Assembly: GCA_964418425.1 (NCBI GenBank)
Contig: CAYQLT010000017.1
Location: forward strand, 1 to 58,664
Reading direction: 5' to 3'
Source: CAYQLT01 sp964418425
GTDB taxonomy: Bacteria > Bacillota > Limnochordia > Limnochordales > Geochordaceae
DNA length: 58,664 nt
Shown: piece after piece, positions 34,619 through 43,254 of the stretch
Layout of the letters: each line of letters starts with the position of its first letter
Numbering within the stretch: the stretch's first letter is position 1
Notes under the pieces: model-generated
What the model was told of the DNA's origin: nothing
Databases searched by the model: none
The model's input: the letters and a program-made list of their open reading frames with translations, nothing else
Position numbers and translations under genes: made by a program

Positions 34619-35821
34619 CTACACGACCCCCTCCCGGGCCAGCGCGGCCACATGCTGCGGGGACAACCCCAGCTCCCCCAACACCTCTTGCGTGTGCTCG
34701 CCCAAAGCTGGCGCGCGCAGGCGTATCGAGCCCGGCGACGCCGAAAGGTGGGGGATCACATTGTGCATGGGTACGCGGCCCATCTCCTCGTCCGGGATCT
34801 CCACGATGACCTGCCGCGCCCGAAAGTGGGGATCTTCCAGAACCTGCGAGATGTCATACACGGGCGCCACCGTGACCCCCTTTTGCTCGAAGAACCTCAG
34901 GTTCTCCTCGAGGGTTCGCTGCCCGATGAACTCCTGTACCATGGCATCCAGCTCTTCCACGTGGGCCAGCCGGTCCGCGTTGGTGCGGAACCTGGGGTCT
35001 TCCACCAGTTCCTCCCGGCCCATGGCCCGAAACAGCCGCTCCGCCATGACCTGCATGGAAGCCGAGAGGGCCAGCCATCGCCCGTCTTTGGTCTGGTAGA
35101 CGTTGCGGGGCGCGCTGGATTTGGAGCGGCTGCCCGTCCTCTGCTTCACCGTTCCCGTGAGGCGGTAGATCCCGGCCTCGGCAGACAACAGGGAGAACAA
35201 CGGGTCGAACAGGGGCAAGTCGATGATCTGGCCCCGCCCGGCTCCCCGCTCCCGATGACGCAGGGCCACCAAAACCCCCACGGCCCCGTATAAACCTGCC
35301 ACCATGTCCGCAAGAGGAATCGGCGGCAACACGGGAGGCCGATCCTGAAAGCCGTTTAGAGCTGCAAATCCGCTCATGGCCTCCACCAGGGTTCCATAGC
35401 CGGGACGCTGGGCGTAAGGGCCTGTCTGGCCCCACCCCGAGATGCGCACGATGATGAGATCTGGATTTCTTTGCTGGAGGGTATCCGGGGAAAGCCCCAT
35501 GCTTTCCAGTTTCCCCGGGCGGAAATTCTCCACGAAAACCTGAGCGCCGGCCACCAGGTCGAGCAACAGCTCGCGTCCTTTGGGACTTCGAAGGTTAAGG
35601 GTGACGCTCCGCTTGTTTCGTCCGTACACCTTCCAGTAGATGCTAACCCCGCGCACGCGCCAGTCTCGCAGCGGGTCGCCTCGCCCCGGCTCCTCCACCT
35701 TGATAACGTCGGCGCCCAGGTCGCCCAGGACGGACGTGAGCAGGTTGCCTGCCACAAGACGCGAGACGTCCACGATGCGGACATCCCCCAGCGGACCCTG
35801 GGTGTGTGGCCCCACGCCCAT
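34619..35821 (-). CDS. CaiB/BaiF (family III) CoA-transferase
   Basis: A 400-residue cytoplasmic CoA-transferase that moves CoA to a carboxylic acid. Blocks include VDVSRLVAGNLLTSVLGDLGADVIKVE, RNKRSVTLNLRSPKGRELLLDL and FVENFRPGKLESMGLS, with the catalytic Asp in PLADMVAGLYGAVGVLVAL and the small-domain APRNVYQTKDGRWLALSA. ATG 35821 follows GGAGGAG at 6 bp; the open frame continues upstream but without family sequence. It lies 23 bp after the aldehyde dehydrogenase stop. It is the activation step of the proposed pathway. Confidence 0.92.
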   Translation of the reverse strand: MGVGPHTQGPLGDVRIVDVSRLVAGNLLTSVLGDLGADVIKVEEPGRGDPLRDWRVRGVSIYWKVYGRNKRSVTLNLRSPKGRELLLDLVAGAQVFVENFRPGKLESMGLSPDTLQQRNPDLIIVRISGWGQTGPYAQRPGYGTLVEAMSGFAALNGFQDRPPVLPPIPLADMVAGLYGAVGVLVALRHRERGAGRGQIIDLPLFDPLFSLLSAEAGIYRLTGTVKQRTGSRSKSSAPRNVYQTKDGRWLALSASMQVMAERLFRAMGREELVEDPRFRTNADRLAHVEELDAMVQEFIGQRTLEENLRFFEQKGVTVAPVYDISQVLEDPHFRARQVIVEIPDEEMGRVPMHNVIPHLSASPGSIRLRAPALGEHTQEVLGELGLSPQHVAALAREGVV

Positions 35822-35844
35822 GGAACTCCTCCTACCGTGCAGCT

Positions 35845-37290
35845 TCAATCGAAGTTCAAGACCAGCAGTTTCTTTTCCGTCATCTGCTCCACGCAGTCGG
35901 CCGGCGACTCCCGACCGAGACCGCTCATCTTCACCCCGCCGAAGGGCATCTGATCCACCCGGTACTTGCTGCTGTCGTTGATCATGACCCCCCCAACCTG
36001 CAAGGCCCGCGCGGCTCGAAAGGCGGCGTGGAGGTCTTCCGTGAACACGCCCGCCTGCAGTCCGTAAGGCGAAGCATTGATCCGCTCGACACCTTCCTCC
36101 AGGGACCCCACGCGAACCAAAGAGACCACCGGGCCGAACACCTCTTCCGCCATCACTTTCATGTCCTCCGTCACGTCCACGAGCACCGTGGGCCACATAA
36201 CAGCCCCATCCCGCCGGCCGCCGACCAGGACCCGGGCACCGGCCTGCTCGGCCTCCCTTATCCAGGTCTCCACCCGCCGGGCTGCGGCTTCGTCGATCAT
36301 GGGCCCCACGTCAGTGCGTGGGTCCATGGGGTCCCCCACCCGAAGCTCGCGGACCGCTTCCACCAACCTTTCCACAAGGGGCTCAAAGAGGGCCTCGTGG
36401 ACGTAGACTCGTTGGGTCGATATGCACGCCTGGCCGGTGGTGGCAAAGGCGCCCAAGACGAGCCTGGGTATCACTTTCTCCAAGCGGGCGTCACGATGCA
36501 CGTACACACCCGCATTGGACCCCATCTCCAGCATGAGCTTCTTGATGCCGGCGGCCCGGGCGATCTCCAGCCCGGTCTTCGCACTGCCCGTAAACGCCAC
36601 AAAGCGGACACGGCCATCGGAGACAATCTGCCGGCCGACCTCCGGTCCTCCGCAAAGGACGCTGATGGCTCGGGGCGGAAGCCCGGCCTCCAGCAAGATC
36701 TCCCCGAGCTCTAGCCCGGCCAGCGGAGCCTGGGGGGCAGGCTTGACGATGACGGCGTTCCCCGCGGCAATGGCAGGGCCCGCCTTCAAGCAGATGAGGT
36801 TGAACGGCGCGTTGAACGGGGTGATGCAGGCGACCACCCCGACCGGTTCTCGGATGGTGAACCCCAGGCGGCCTTCGGAGCCCGGCACCCGGTCCAGCCG
36901 AACCTCCTCCCCTGCGATCCGGCCTGCTTCCTCGGCGCACAGCCGCAGCGTAAAGACAGAGCGCTGCACCTCCTGGCGGCTGGCTCGGATGGTCTTCCCG
37001 GTCTGCCGGGTGATGCTCGAAGCCAGCTCCTCCCGGCGGGCGTCTACCAGCTCGGCGGCCTTCATCAAGGTCTCGGTGCGGCGATAGGCCGGAAGGGAGG
37101 CCATGTCCCGGGTGGCCTCGGAGGCCGCCTGCAACGCCCGCTCCACATGGTCGGGAGTCGCCAGCGCGACCTCCGCCACCACCGTCCCGTCATAGGGGTT
37201 CACCACCGGCGACCTTGAGGACGATCCAACCCACTCGCCGCCGATCAGCAAGTCATGGTTCTGACCCATCGGCCTCGTCGCTCCCGTCAC
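35845..37290 (-). CDS. NAD(P)-dependent aldehyde dehydrogenase
   Basis: A 481-residue cytoplasmic enzyme oxidising an aldehyde to a carboxylate. Motifs are TPFNAPFNLICLKAGPAIAAGNAVIVKPAPQ (cofactor), VAFTGSAKTG, the general-base Glu in LEMGSNAGV, the catalytic Cys in TTGQACISTQRVYV, and EEVFGPVVSLV. The SNAG variant near the Glu and the FGGVKMSGLGRE end resemble lactaldehyde- and phosphonoacetaldehyde-dehydrogenase-type subfamilies. GTG 37290 follows AAAGGGAG at 5 bp; ATG 37269 is an alternative. It stands 25 bp after the alcohol dehydrogenase, so the two probably act in sequence. Confidence 0.93.
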   Translation of the reverse strand: MTGATRPMGQNHDLLIGGEWVGSSSRSPVVNPYDGTVVAEVALATPDHVERALQAASEATRDMASLPAYRRTETLMKAAELVDARREELASSITRQTGKTIRASRQEVQRSVFTLRLCAEEAGRIAGEEVRLDRVPGSEGRLGFTIREPVGVVACITPFNAPFNLICLKAGPAIAAGNAVIVKPAPQAPLAGLELGEILLEAGLPPRAISVLCGGPEVGRQIVSDGRVRFVAFTGSAKTGLEIARAAGIKKLMLEMGSNAGVYVHRDARLEKVIPRLVLGAFATTGQACISTQRVYVHEALFEPLVERLVEAVRELRVGDPMDPRTDVGPMIDEAAARRVETWIREAEQAGARVLVGGRRDGAVMWPTVLVDVTEDMKVMAEEVFGPVVSLVRVGSLEEGVERINASPYGLQAGVFTEDLHAAFRAARALQVGGVMINDSSKYRVDQMPFGGVKMSGLGRESPADCVEQMTEKKLLVLNFD

Positions 37291-37315
37291 GAATCTCCCT
37301 TTCGTGAACCTCCTT

Positions 37316-38350
37316 TCATGGAAAGAGCGCCACCTTCAAACTCTCCCGCTCTTTCATCAGCCGAACCGCTTCCACGCCCTCGCGGAGGGGTAGTCGGTGC
37401 GTGATGAGGCGGGAGGGGTCTGCCCGGCCTGTGGCTATCAGGCGGAGGGCCTCCAGAAAGTGCCTGCGCACGCTGGCCACCGTCCCCATCCAGGTCATGT
37501 TCTTGCGCAGGATCTGAAGCGCATCCACCTCCGTGACGCGAGCCAGGCCGGTGGTGACCAGCTTGCCGTTGCCGGCCACCAGGTCGATGGCCGTCTGTAC
37601 CCCCGACGGCGCCCCGGTCGCCTCGACGACCAGCTCCATTCCCACCCCATCCGTCATCTCCAGTGCGACAGCCACCGCCTCTTCGCGGCTGTTGACCGCC
37701 ACGGCTCTATCCGCGCCCAGCTGCCGCGCTGCCTGCAGGCGCTGCTCGTCTTCCGGGCGTCCCACCACCAGAATGGGCCCGACCCCAAAGGCCTTGAGCA
37801 CCAGCAGGTGCAACAGCCCGATCGGCCCGGGCCCGACAATGGCCGTCGGCTGAGCCGGCCGAGGGTTCAAGCGCTCGGCGGAGTGAACCGCAAGGGAGAG
37901 AGGTTCCAGCATCGAGGCGCTTTCGAAGGAGACCCCGTCGGGGAGAGGAATCAGGATCGAAGCCGGCACTTTGAGGTATTCCGCGAAGGAGCCGTCCATG
38001 GTGAGGCCGATGTGATGCCAGTTCGGGCACAGGTTGGTGTGGCCTCGGGCGCAGTGATAGCAGCTTCGGCACCCGATGATGGATTCCATCCCGACCCGGT
38101 CCCCGGGCCGCACCCCGTCCACTCCCGACCCGACCTCCCAGACCACGCCGGCCACTTCGTGCCCCAGCGTGAACGGGAAAGGCAGAGGGCGCTTGCCTGC
38201 GTACCGGTCGTCGTGCACCAAGACGTCGGTTCCGCACACCGTGGAGCAGGCCACCTTCACCACCACCTCGCCCGGCCCCGGCCTGGGGTCAGGAACGTCC
38301 GTTACGACCAGCTTGCCCACCCCGCCGCTCAGCTTGACGAGGGCGCGCAT
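37316..38350 (-). CDS. Zinc-dependent alcohol dehydrogenase (MDR superfamily)
   Basis: A 344-residue enzyme of the threonine/polyol dehydrogenase-like group. Catalytic zinc ligands lie in STVCGTD and TLGHEVAG, structural zinc ligands in CRSCYHCARGHTNLC, and the Rossmann motif is IVGPGPIGLLHLLVLKAFG. It oxidises a secondary or primary alcohol with NAD(P)+. The substrate is unknown. The start ATG has AAGGAGACG upstream. A fourfold 17-bp tandem repeat fills the space between this gene and the TPP enzyme gene. Confidence 0.93.
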   Translation of the reverse strand: MRALVKLSGGVGKLVVTDVPDPRPGPGEVVVKVACSTVCGTDVLVHDDRYAGKRPLPFPFTLGHEVAGVVWEVGSGVDGVRPGDRVGMESIIGCRSCYHCARGHTNLCPNWHHIGLTMDGSFAEYLKVPASILIPLPDGVSFESASMLEPLSLAVHSAERLNPRPAQPTAIVGPGPIGLLHLLVLKAFGVGPILVVGRPEDEQRLQAARQLGADRAVAVNSREEAVAVALEMTDGVGMELVVEATGAPSGVQTAIDLVAGNGKLVTTGLARVTEVDALQILRKNMTWMGTVASVRRHFLEALRLIATGRADPSRLITHRLPLREGVEAVRLMKERESLKVALFP

Positions 38351-38370
38351 GGTAGTTCGTCTCCTTCCTC

Positions 38371-38438
38371 TTCAAGCTGCTTTTGAATTCCAGCCAGCTT
38401 CGAACTCAAGCTGCCTTCGAGTTCAAGCTGCCTTCCAA
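38371..38438. repeat. Four tandem 17-bp repeats between the TPP enzyme and alcohol dehydrogenase genes
   Basis: Four contiguous units, 38371-38387, 38388-38404, 38405-38421 and 38422-38438, share the consensus TTCAAGCTGCCTTCGAA; the second unit is the most divergent. They start 2 bp past the TPP enzyme stop and end 20 bp before the alcohol dehydrogenase start (minus-strand sense). The unit ends are partly complementary (TTCRA/TTCGAA), so the transcript could form small hairpins. Confidence 0.8.
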
Positions 38439-38440
38439 GC

Positions 38441-40180
38441 TCAAACGCCCGGCGTACCCGCAAAAAGTTCCGCGATGTCCCAGTAGCCGGTTCGGGGCAT
38501 GGGGATATCCCCGCGGGTGCGCACTTCCACCAAGGCGGGCCGGTCGGCCTCCAGCGCCTGTCGCAGGGCGTGGCCCAGCTGGTCGGGATGCTGCACCAGG
38601 TACGCCTGCAGGCCGAAGGCTTCGGCCAGGGCTTGAAAGTCCGGGTTGTACGGAGTGCCGTCGCTGCGGCGAAACTCCGTGCCGTAGCGGCTGTTGAAGT
38701 AACTCTGGCCCATGCATGCGATGGTGGAAAAACAGTAGTTGTTGAATAGAACCCACGTCACGGGGACATCCAGTTCCACCGCGGTAGCCAGGGAGCCGAG
38801 AACCGACGTGAGGCCCCCGTCACCCACCAGGCTCACCACCTTGCGATGCGGGCATCCCAGCTTCGCTCCGATGGCCGCCGGAGGGGAGAACCCCATGGTG
38901 GCCAGCCCTCCGCTGGTGATGAAGCCCATGGGCCGGCGTGTCAACAGTTGCTGGCCGGCGCCGTTTTTGTTCCAGCCCACGTCGGTGACCACGATGGCGT
39001 CGGAGGGAAGCACAGCGGTCAGCTCCGCAAGCACCCGAGCGGGATGGATCGGCGTCCCGGAATCGGATTGGACAGCGGCGACCTCCTGGCGCCAGCGATG
39101 CTTGCGTTCCTGCACCTCCGCGAGCCACCGGGCGTGGCCGTCCCCGCTCAAGCCCGAAGCGCGGGCGACGTGCACAAGTTGTGCCAGGGCCAGCTTGGCG
39201 TCCGCCACGATGCCGACGGCGGCCGGATACATCTTCCCGATGGCATAAGGGTCGATGTCCACCTGGATGAGCCGCGTGGGCGGGATGGCCAGGGTGTGAT
39301 CGGGATGCCACGAGGAGCAGTCGCTCTCGCCGAAAGAGGTGCCCACCGCCAGCAGCACGTCGGCGTTTCGGGTCGTCTCGTTGGCCGCTCGGGTACCCCA
39401 TATGCCCGTGATGCCCACGGAGAGAGGGTGATCCTCAGGGAAGGCGCCCTTGCCCATAAGAGTCGTGGCCACCGGTATCTGGAGCATCTCTGCGAGCGCT
39501 CTCAGCTCCTCCCACGCCTCTGCCAAAAGCACTCCTCCCCCGGCGAAGATGGCCGGTCGCACAGCTTGCGCCAGCAGCCCTACCGCTGCCTCCAGGGCCC
39601 GCTCGTCCGCCGCCGGGCGCGCGTACTGAGGCCGGCGGGACAGGCTGGCGGGGAGGCTACCCGGTACATCCCGGGAGAAGACGTCCATGGGCACGTCGAG
39701 GAGCACCGCGCCAGTCCGGCCGGTCTGGGCCAGGTTGAGGGCTTGCGGAAGCACGTCGGGCAGGTAGCGAGGGTCATCCACCCGCCAGACCCGTTTGCAG
39801 ATGGGGCGGTAGATATCTCCCTGGGAAGCGTCGGCGTGGAAGCGAATGCACTGGTGCCCCTCATGGGGGTGATGGTAGGAGGGCGTATTGCCCGAGATGA
39901 CCAGCATCGGGGTACCGTCCGCCGCGGCCGTCGCCACGCCTGTCAGGGCGTTGGTCAGACCCGGCGACAGGTGCACCAAGACCACCGCCAGGCGGTGGGA
40001 GGCCCGGAAGTATCCGTCTGCGGCATGGGCCGCCATCTGTTCGTGCCGGAAGGAGATGAAATCGATCCCGACTTTGTGCAAGGCGTCGATCAAGGCGTAG
40101 TTGGTGTGCCCGCACTGGCCGAACACCTTCTCTACGCCTTCCTGCTTCAGGGCCTGTGCGATGAACTCGGCTCCGTTCAT
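38441..40180 (-). CDS. Thiamine-pyrophosphate-dependent enzyme (acetolactate synthase/2-hydroxyacyl-CoA lyase superfamily)
   Basis: A 579-residue cytoplasmic enzyme with the three-domain plan of the family. The N-terminal Pyr domain has the catalytic Glu in FRHEQMAAHAADGYFRA. The central domain (~190-330) includes PAIFAGGGVLLAEAWEELRALAE. The C-terminal PP domain has the TPP/Mg2+ motif GDGGLTSVLGSLATAVELDVPVTWVLFNN. Possible reactions are decarboxylation or carboligation of a 2-oxo acid, or cleavage of a 2-hydroxyacyl-CoA; motifs visible here do not decide. It is the first gene of the catabolic operon. ATG 40180 follows GGGGAGGGGCGGG; the upstream in-frame extension to 40297 is Arg/Gly-rich and not family-like. 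Confidence 0.9.
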   Translation of the reverse strand: MNGAEFIAQALKQEGVEKVFGQCGHTNYALIDALHKVGIDFISFRHEQMAAHAADGYFRASHRLAVVLVHLSPGLTNALTGVATAAADGTPMLVISGNTPSYHHPHEGHQCIRFHADASQGDIYRPICKRVWRVDDPRYLPDVLPQALNLAQTGRTGAVLLDVPMDVFSRDVPGSLPASLSRRPQYARPAADERALEAAVGLLAQAVRPAIFAGGGVLLAEAWEELRALAEMLQIPVATTLMGKGAFPEDHPLSVGITGIWGTRAANETTRNADVLLAVGTSFGESDCSSWHPDHTLAIPPTRLIQVDIDPYAIGKMYPAAVGIVADAKLALAQLVHVARASGLSGDGHARWLAEVQERKHRWRQEVAAVQSDSGTPIHPARVLAELTAVLPSDAIVVTDVGWNKNGAGQQLLTRRPMGFITSGGLATMGFSPPAAIGAKLGCPHRKVVSLVGDGGLTSVLGSLATAVELDVPVTWVLFNNYCFSTIACMGQSYFNSRYGTEFRRSDGTPYNPDFQALAEAFGLQAYLVQHPDQLGHALRQALEADRPALVEVRTRGDIPMPRTGYWDIAELFAGTPGV

Positions 40181-40295
40181 CCGACCCGCCCCTCCCCGTT
40201 GGCCGACCCCTCGGCCGGGCTTCGCCGCGGCCCCCTCCCTCTGGACCCCTCGTGGGCGTTTGGTCGCCTGTCGATCGGCGATTGTTTGTACCCGC

Positions 40296-40325
40296 ACTAT
40301 ACTCCTCGGGTTCCGGCCATGTCAA
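40296..40325 (-). promoter_or_regulatory. Sigma-A-type promoter of the catabolic operon
   Basis: On the minus strand, TTGACA (40325-40320), an 18-bp spacer and TATAGT (40301-40296) lie about 115 bp before the TPP enzyme start. This is the best-matching promoter in the window. Just downstream, GTACAAACAAT and a CGATCG-centred sequence could be the target of the GntR/FCD regulator; that is a guess. Confidence 0.65.
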
Positions 40326-40594
40326 TCCTCCAGGCCTGCCCCCCAACCGCCGGGGGACGTGGGCTCACGCTCGCCCATCGGCTCCCGCCGACGGCTCAGC
40401 TCAACGAGCTGCTGGCGGATGCCCGGGAGATCCGTCTAACTTTTCCGATAGCTGTCCACAGACGTGGGGTGGGGGCGGTCCGCCTCATCGCGGGTCGTCG
40501 AGGGCGGCGGGGCCGGCGGCTCGATACTCCGGCCCTGAGTATCCAATAGCGGTGACGGTCGGTCCCAGCAGGTCGTGCGAGGCACGAGCGCCCC
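40326..40594. other. Intergenic region upstream of the operon promoter, nothing recognised
   Basis: About 270 bp between the operon promoter and the YgjP-like gene's stop. I see no gene, terminator with a T-run, or repeat in it. Confidence 0.5.
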
Positions 40595-41248
40595 TTAGCG
40601 GTGCGCGGGCCCGAAACGGCCGACCGCCATGAGCGCAGGTTCGTGGATGCGCAGCCACCGCCGGCACTGGCGGTACGACGGACACATCCGGGCCACCAGT
40701 TCCCAGAAGGCCCGGGAGTGGTTGGGCACCCGCAGGTGCGCCAGCTCGTGGACGATGAGGTAGTCCAAAACCTCCGGCGGCGCCAGCACCAGGCGGAAAT
40801 TGAAGGAGAGGTGGCCCCGCGAAGAGCACGTGCCCCAGCGGGTGCGCTGGCTTCGGATGAACACCCGACCGTAACGAAACCCAAAGCGGCGGGCCAGTTC
40901 CGCCACCCGGGGCGGGATCAGGCGGCGCGCCTCCCCTTTGAGCCACTCCACGAAGATAGCTTCAGGGGTGCGGCGGTCTTGCGGCGCAACCAAAAGCCAC
41001 AGGTCATCCCGAACCGCATAGACCGCGCTGCGCCGCACCGAGGCGAGCCTCACGCGCAGCCGGTAGGGCTTTCCCCGAAACAGGACCCGGGCCTCGCCGT
41101 CGGGCGCATCGGCGCCGCCCCCATTCGCCTCCGGCTGCCGACCCGGCCCGGGCCGGGTATCACCCGGGGGTCTCGAACGACACCGCGCATCGGCAGGGTC
41201 GCGCACAGCGCCGGGACCGCGCGGATGGGCGGGGCCGGGCGTAGGCAT
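40595..41248 (-). CDS. YgjP-like M48-type metallopeptidase (DUF45)
   Basis: A 217-residue protein. The first ~50 residues are disordered and Pro/Arg-rich. The rest matches the YgjP/WLM family: FIRSQRTRWGTCSSRGHLSFNFRLVLAPPEVLDYLIVHELAHLRVPNHSRAFW, in separate blocks, with zinc ligands in HELAHL and the downstream His in NHS. E. coli YgjP is associated with nucleotide or UTP-related hydrolysis in some reports, but the true substrate is unclear to me. ATG 41248 lies behind AGGAGG, 6 bp after the stop of the dehydrogenase gene, so the two are co-translated. Confidence 0.88.
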   Translation of the reverse strand: MPTPGPAHPRGPGAVRDPADARCRSRPPGDTRPGPGRQPEANGGGADAPDGEARVLFRGKPYRLRVRLASVRRSAVYAVRDDLWLLVAPQDRRTPEAIFVEWLKGEARRLIPPRVAELARRFGFRYGRVFIRSQRTRWGTCSSRGHLSFNFRLVLAPPEVLDYLIVHELAHLRVPNHSRAFWELVARMCPSYRQCRRWLRIHEPALMAVGRFGPAHR

Positions 41249-41253
41249 GCGCT

Positions 41254-42429
41254 TCAAGCCTCCTGCGCCCGCTCGAAGGGCGACGGCACGCCAAGCTCCT
41301 CCGCCAGTTCCTCCAGCCGCCGCCGCAGCGACGGCCACACAGGAACTCCCCGTTGCAGGCGCTCCTGCTGGATGCGGGCCGACCGCTCACCGGGAACCAT
41401 CACGGGCCGGCTCGGATCGATGGGCGGCACCGACCGGAGATCCCGGATGAGCCGGTCGACCCGGGCCTCAAACTCGGCGGGGCGCATGAAGAACGCGACG
41501 TTGAGGGCCACGAACAGATGCCCCGTGCCCCCCGCACCCGGCGAGGGGCCCCCGGGCTCCTCGCTGCCTTTACCGGTATCAACCGCGCCCTCCCTGCCAG
41601 CCTCTGCCGGGCCGGCCGCCCCCCCGATGCCGCTGCCTGCAGGGCGCATCCCGAAGGGGATGTGAGGCCCGAAGCCCGCTCCCGTCAACACGCCGGTCAG
41701 GATATCGATCAGCACCGCCAGGGCATACCCCTTGTGGCCCAGCGGCAGCACGGCCCCCTCCCGGGCCCGGTGGGGATCGGTGGTGGGCCGCCCCTCCGCG
41801 TCCAGGGCCCACCCCTGCGGTATGGGCACACCCTGCTCCGCCGCCAGACCGATGCGCCGGGCAGCCGCCACGCTCAGCGCGAAGTCCATGACCACCGGCG
41901 GCTCCTGCCCGGCGGGAACCGCCGCCGCGATGGGCATGTTGTGAAGCGCGGCCCGTCGCCCACCGAAAGGGGCCATCACCGGCGGCCCGTTGCTGGCGGC
42001 GATGCCGATCATGCGGTGCGGAACGGCCATCATGGCGTAGTAGGCACCCGCGCCGAAGTGGGAACTCCGGCGCACCCCGACGACGCCGACGCCGGCGTGG
42101 CGGGCCATCTCGATGGCCGCGTTCATGGCCCGGAAAGCGGCCAGCACCCCAAGCCCCCCGTCGGCGTCCAGGACCGCCGTCGAGGGCCCGCTGGTGGTGA
42201 AGTGCATCTCGGGCCGGGCGGAGACCCGACCGCTGCGAAGCGCCCGCACATACCCTGGCAGTAGGGCGATGCCGTGGGTGTCGATGCCCCGCAGGCTGGT
42301 TTTGACCAGCACGGAGGCGGCCACCGCCGCCTCGTCCTCCGCAAGGCCCGCCCGCACGAAGCTGGTCCGGGCGAACTCGTGTAAGGCGGCCGCACCAACC
42401 CGCTCCCCGCCGGGCTTCCCCTGCTCCAA
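41254..42429 (-). CDS. Ldh2/YlbC-type malate/L-lactate/ureidoglycolate dehydrogenase family
   Basis: A 391-residue NAD(P)-dependent 2-hydroxyacid dehydrogenase with the unusual Ldh2 fold. Conserved blocks are TSLRGIDTHGIALLPGYV, the catalytic His region RRSSHFGAGAYYAMMA, IAASNGPPVMAPFGG and LPLGHKGYALAVLIDILTGVLTGAGFG. About 45 Gly/Ala/Glu-rich residues (~290-335, GGAAGPAEAGREGAVDTGKG) interrupt the C-terminal part and look like a low-complexity insertion. TTG 42429 is preferred (AGGTGGTG upstream); the in-frame extension to 42594 is Arg-rich and not family-like. It may reduce or oxidise malate, lactate or a related acid. Confidence 0.88.
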   Translation of the reverse strand: MEQGKPGGERVGAAALHEFARTSFVRAGLAEDEAAVAASVLVKTSLRGIDTHGIALLPGYVRALRSGRVSARPEMHFTTSGPSTAVLDADGGLGVLAAFRAMNAAIEMARHAGVGVVGVRRSSHFGAGAYYAMMAVPHRMIGIAASNGPPVMAPFGGRRAALHNMPIAAAVPAGQEPPVVMDFALSVAAARRIGLAAEQGVPIPQGWALDAEGRPTTDPHRAREGAVLPLGHKGYALAVLIDILTGVLTGAGFGPHIPFGMRPAGSGIGGAAGPAEAGREGAVDTGKGSEEPGGPSPGAGGTGHLFVALNVAFFMRPAEFEARVDRLIRDLRSVPPIDPSRPVMVPGERSARIQQERLQRGVPVWPSLRRRLEELAEELGVPSPFERAQEA

Positions 42430-42594
42430 CGAGCACCACCTGCGCCCTTCCCAACCGGCCCTCAGGCCGGCCGTAGCACTTACTCGGTCCCGGCCCCCGT
42501 CCCTGCCCGAGGCACCCGCCCCCGGCCGTCGCAGCCGGCCTGTCCGCCTCCGGGCCGCGCAAAGCCTTGCGGGCAGGGTTGAAGCGCCCTCCAC

Positions 42595-43254
42595 CTACGA
42601 ACCGCCCGGGGGCTCCGGGTAGAAGCCCAGGCCCCGCAGCACCGCCACCACACCCCCGACGGCCGCCTCCGCATACAAAAGCCCTCTTCCCAACCGCACC
42701 CATAGAGGGCTGCCTGCGGACACGCCCCAAAGCCCGACGCTGAAGCCCGCCAGCATGAGCACGAACTGCAGCCGGCCTACGGTGGTGGTGCGCCCGCCCA
42801 CCGGCACCCGGCGCCATGCGGCCACGGCAGCCTGGGCGGCCTGGGGAACCACCATGGCCAACACCAACTCCCGGTCGACCACCCCCTGCGCGACCGCCAG
42901 AAGCCCCAAAGAGCCACCCGTGACCGCGTCGGCCACCTGATCCAGCCTGGCCCCTCGGTCGCTGACCGCCCCTCGCCGCCGGGCCAGGGGGCCATCCAGG
43001 AAGTCCGTGAGCACGGCGGCACCAAACAAAAGCAAAACGAACCGCAGCTCGGCCCCCATGGCCGCGCCCACGGCGGCAGCCGCCACGAAGCCCAGCCGAA
43101 GCTGCGAGAGCCCATCGGGCGTGACCCACCCGGGGATGCGGCAGACAACCGCCGCTAGCGCCCTATCCCGCAGGTGCTCCTCCCGCTGCGTGAGCTGAAG
43201 GAGCAGCGTCGCCAGCCGGGGCGGGGCGGGCCTGACCCCCGAGGGCGGCGACAA
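42595..43254 (-). CDS. CDP-alcohol phosphatidyltransferase family protein
   Basis: A 219-residue membrane enzyme that transfers a phospho-alcohol from CDP-activated donors, or lipid from CDP-diacylglycerol, to an acceptor. The full signature DGxxARx8GxxxDxxxD is present in DFLDGPLARRRGAVSDRGAR followed by LDQVAD. Several hydrophobic helices follow (AVTGGSLGLLAVAQGV, FVLMLAGFSVGLWGV). TTG 43254 follows GAGGAG at 7 bp; the frame upstream is Pro-rich without family sequence. It could be PgsA-like, but the acceptor cannot be determined. Confidence 0.88.
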   Translation of the reverse strand: MSPPSGVRPAPPRLATLLLQLTQREEHLRDRALAAVVCRIPGWVTPDGLSQLRLGFVAAAAVGAAMGAELRFVLLLFGAAVLTDFLDGPLARRRGAVSDRGARLDQVADAVTGGSLGLLAVAQGVVDRELVLAMVVPQAAQAAVAAWRRVPVGGRTTTVGRLQFVLMLAGFSVGLWGVSAGSPLWVRLGRGLLYAEAAVGGVVAVLRGLGFYPEPPGGS

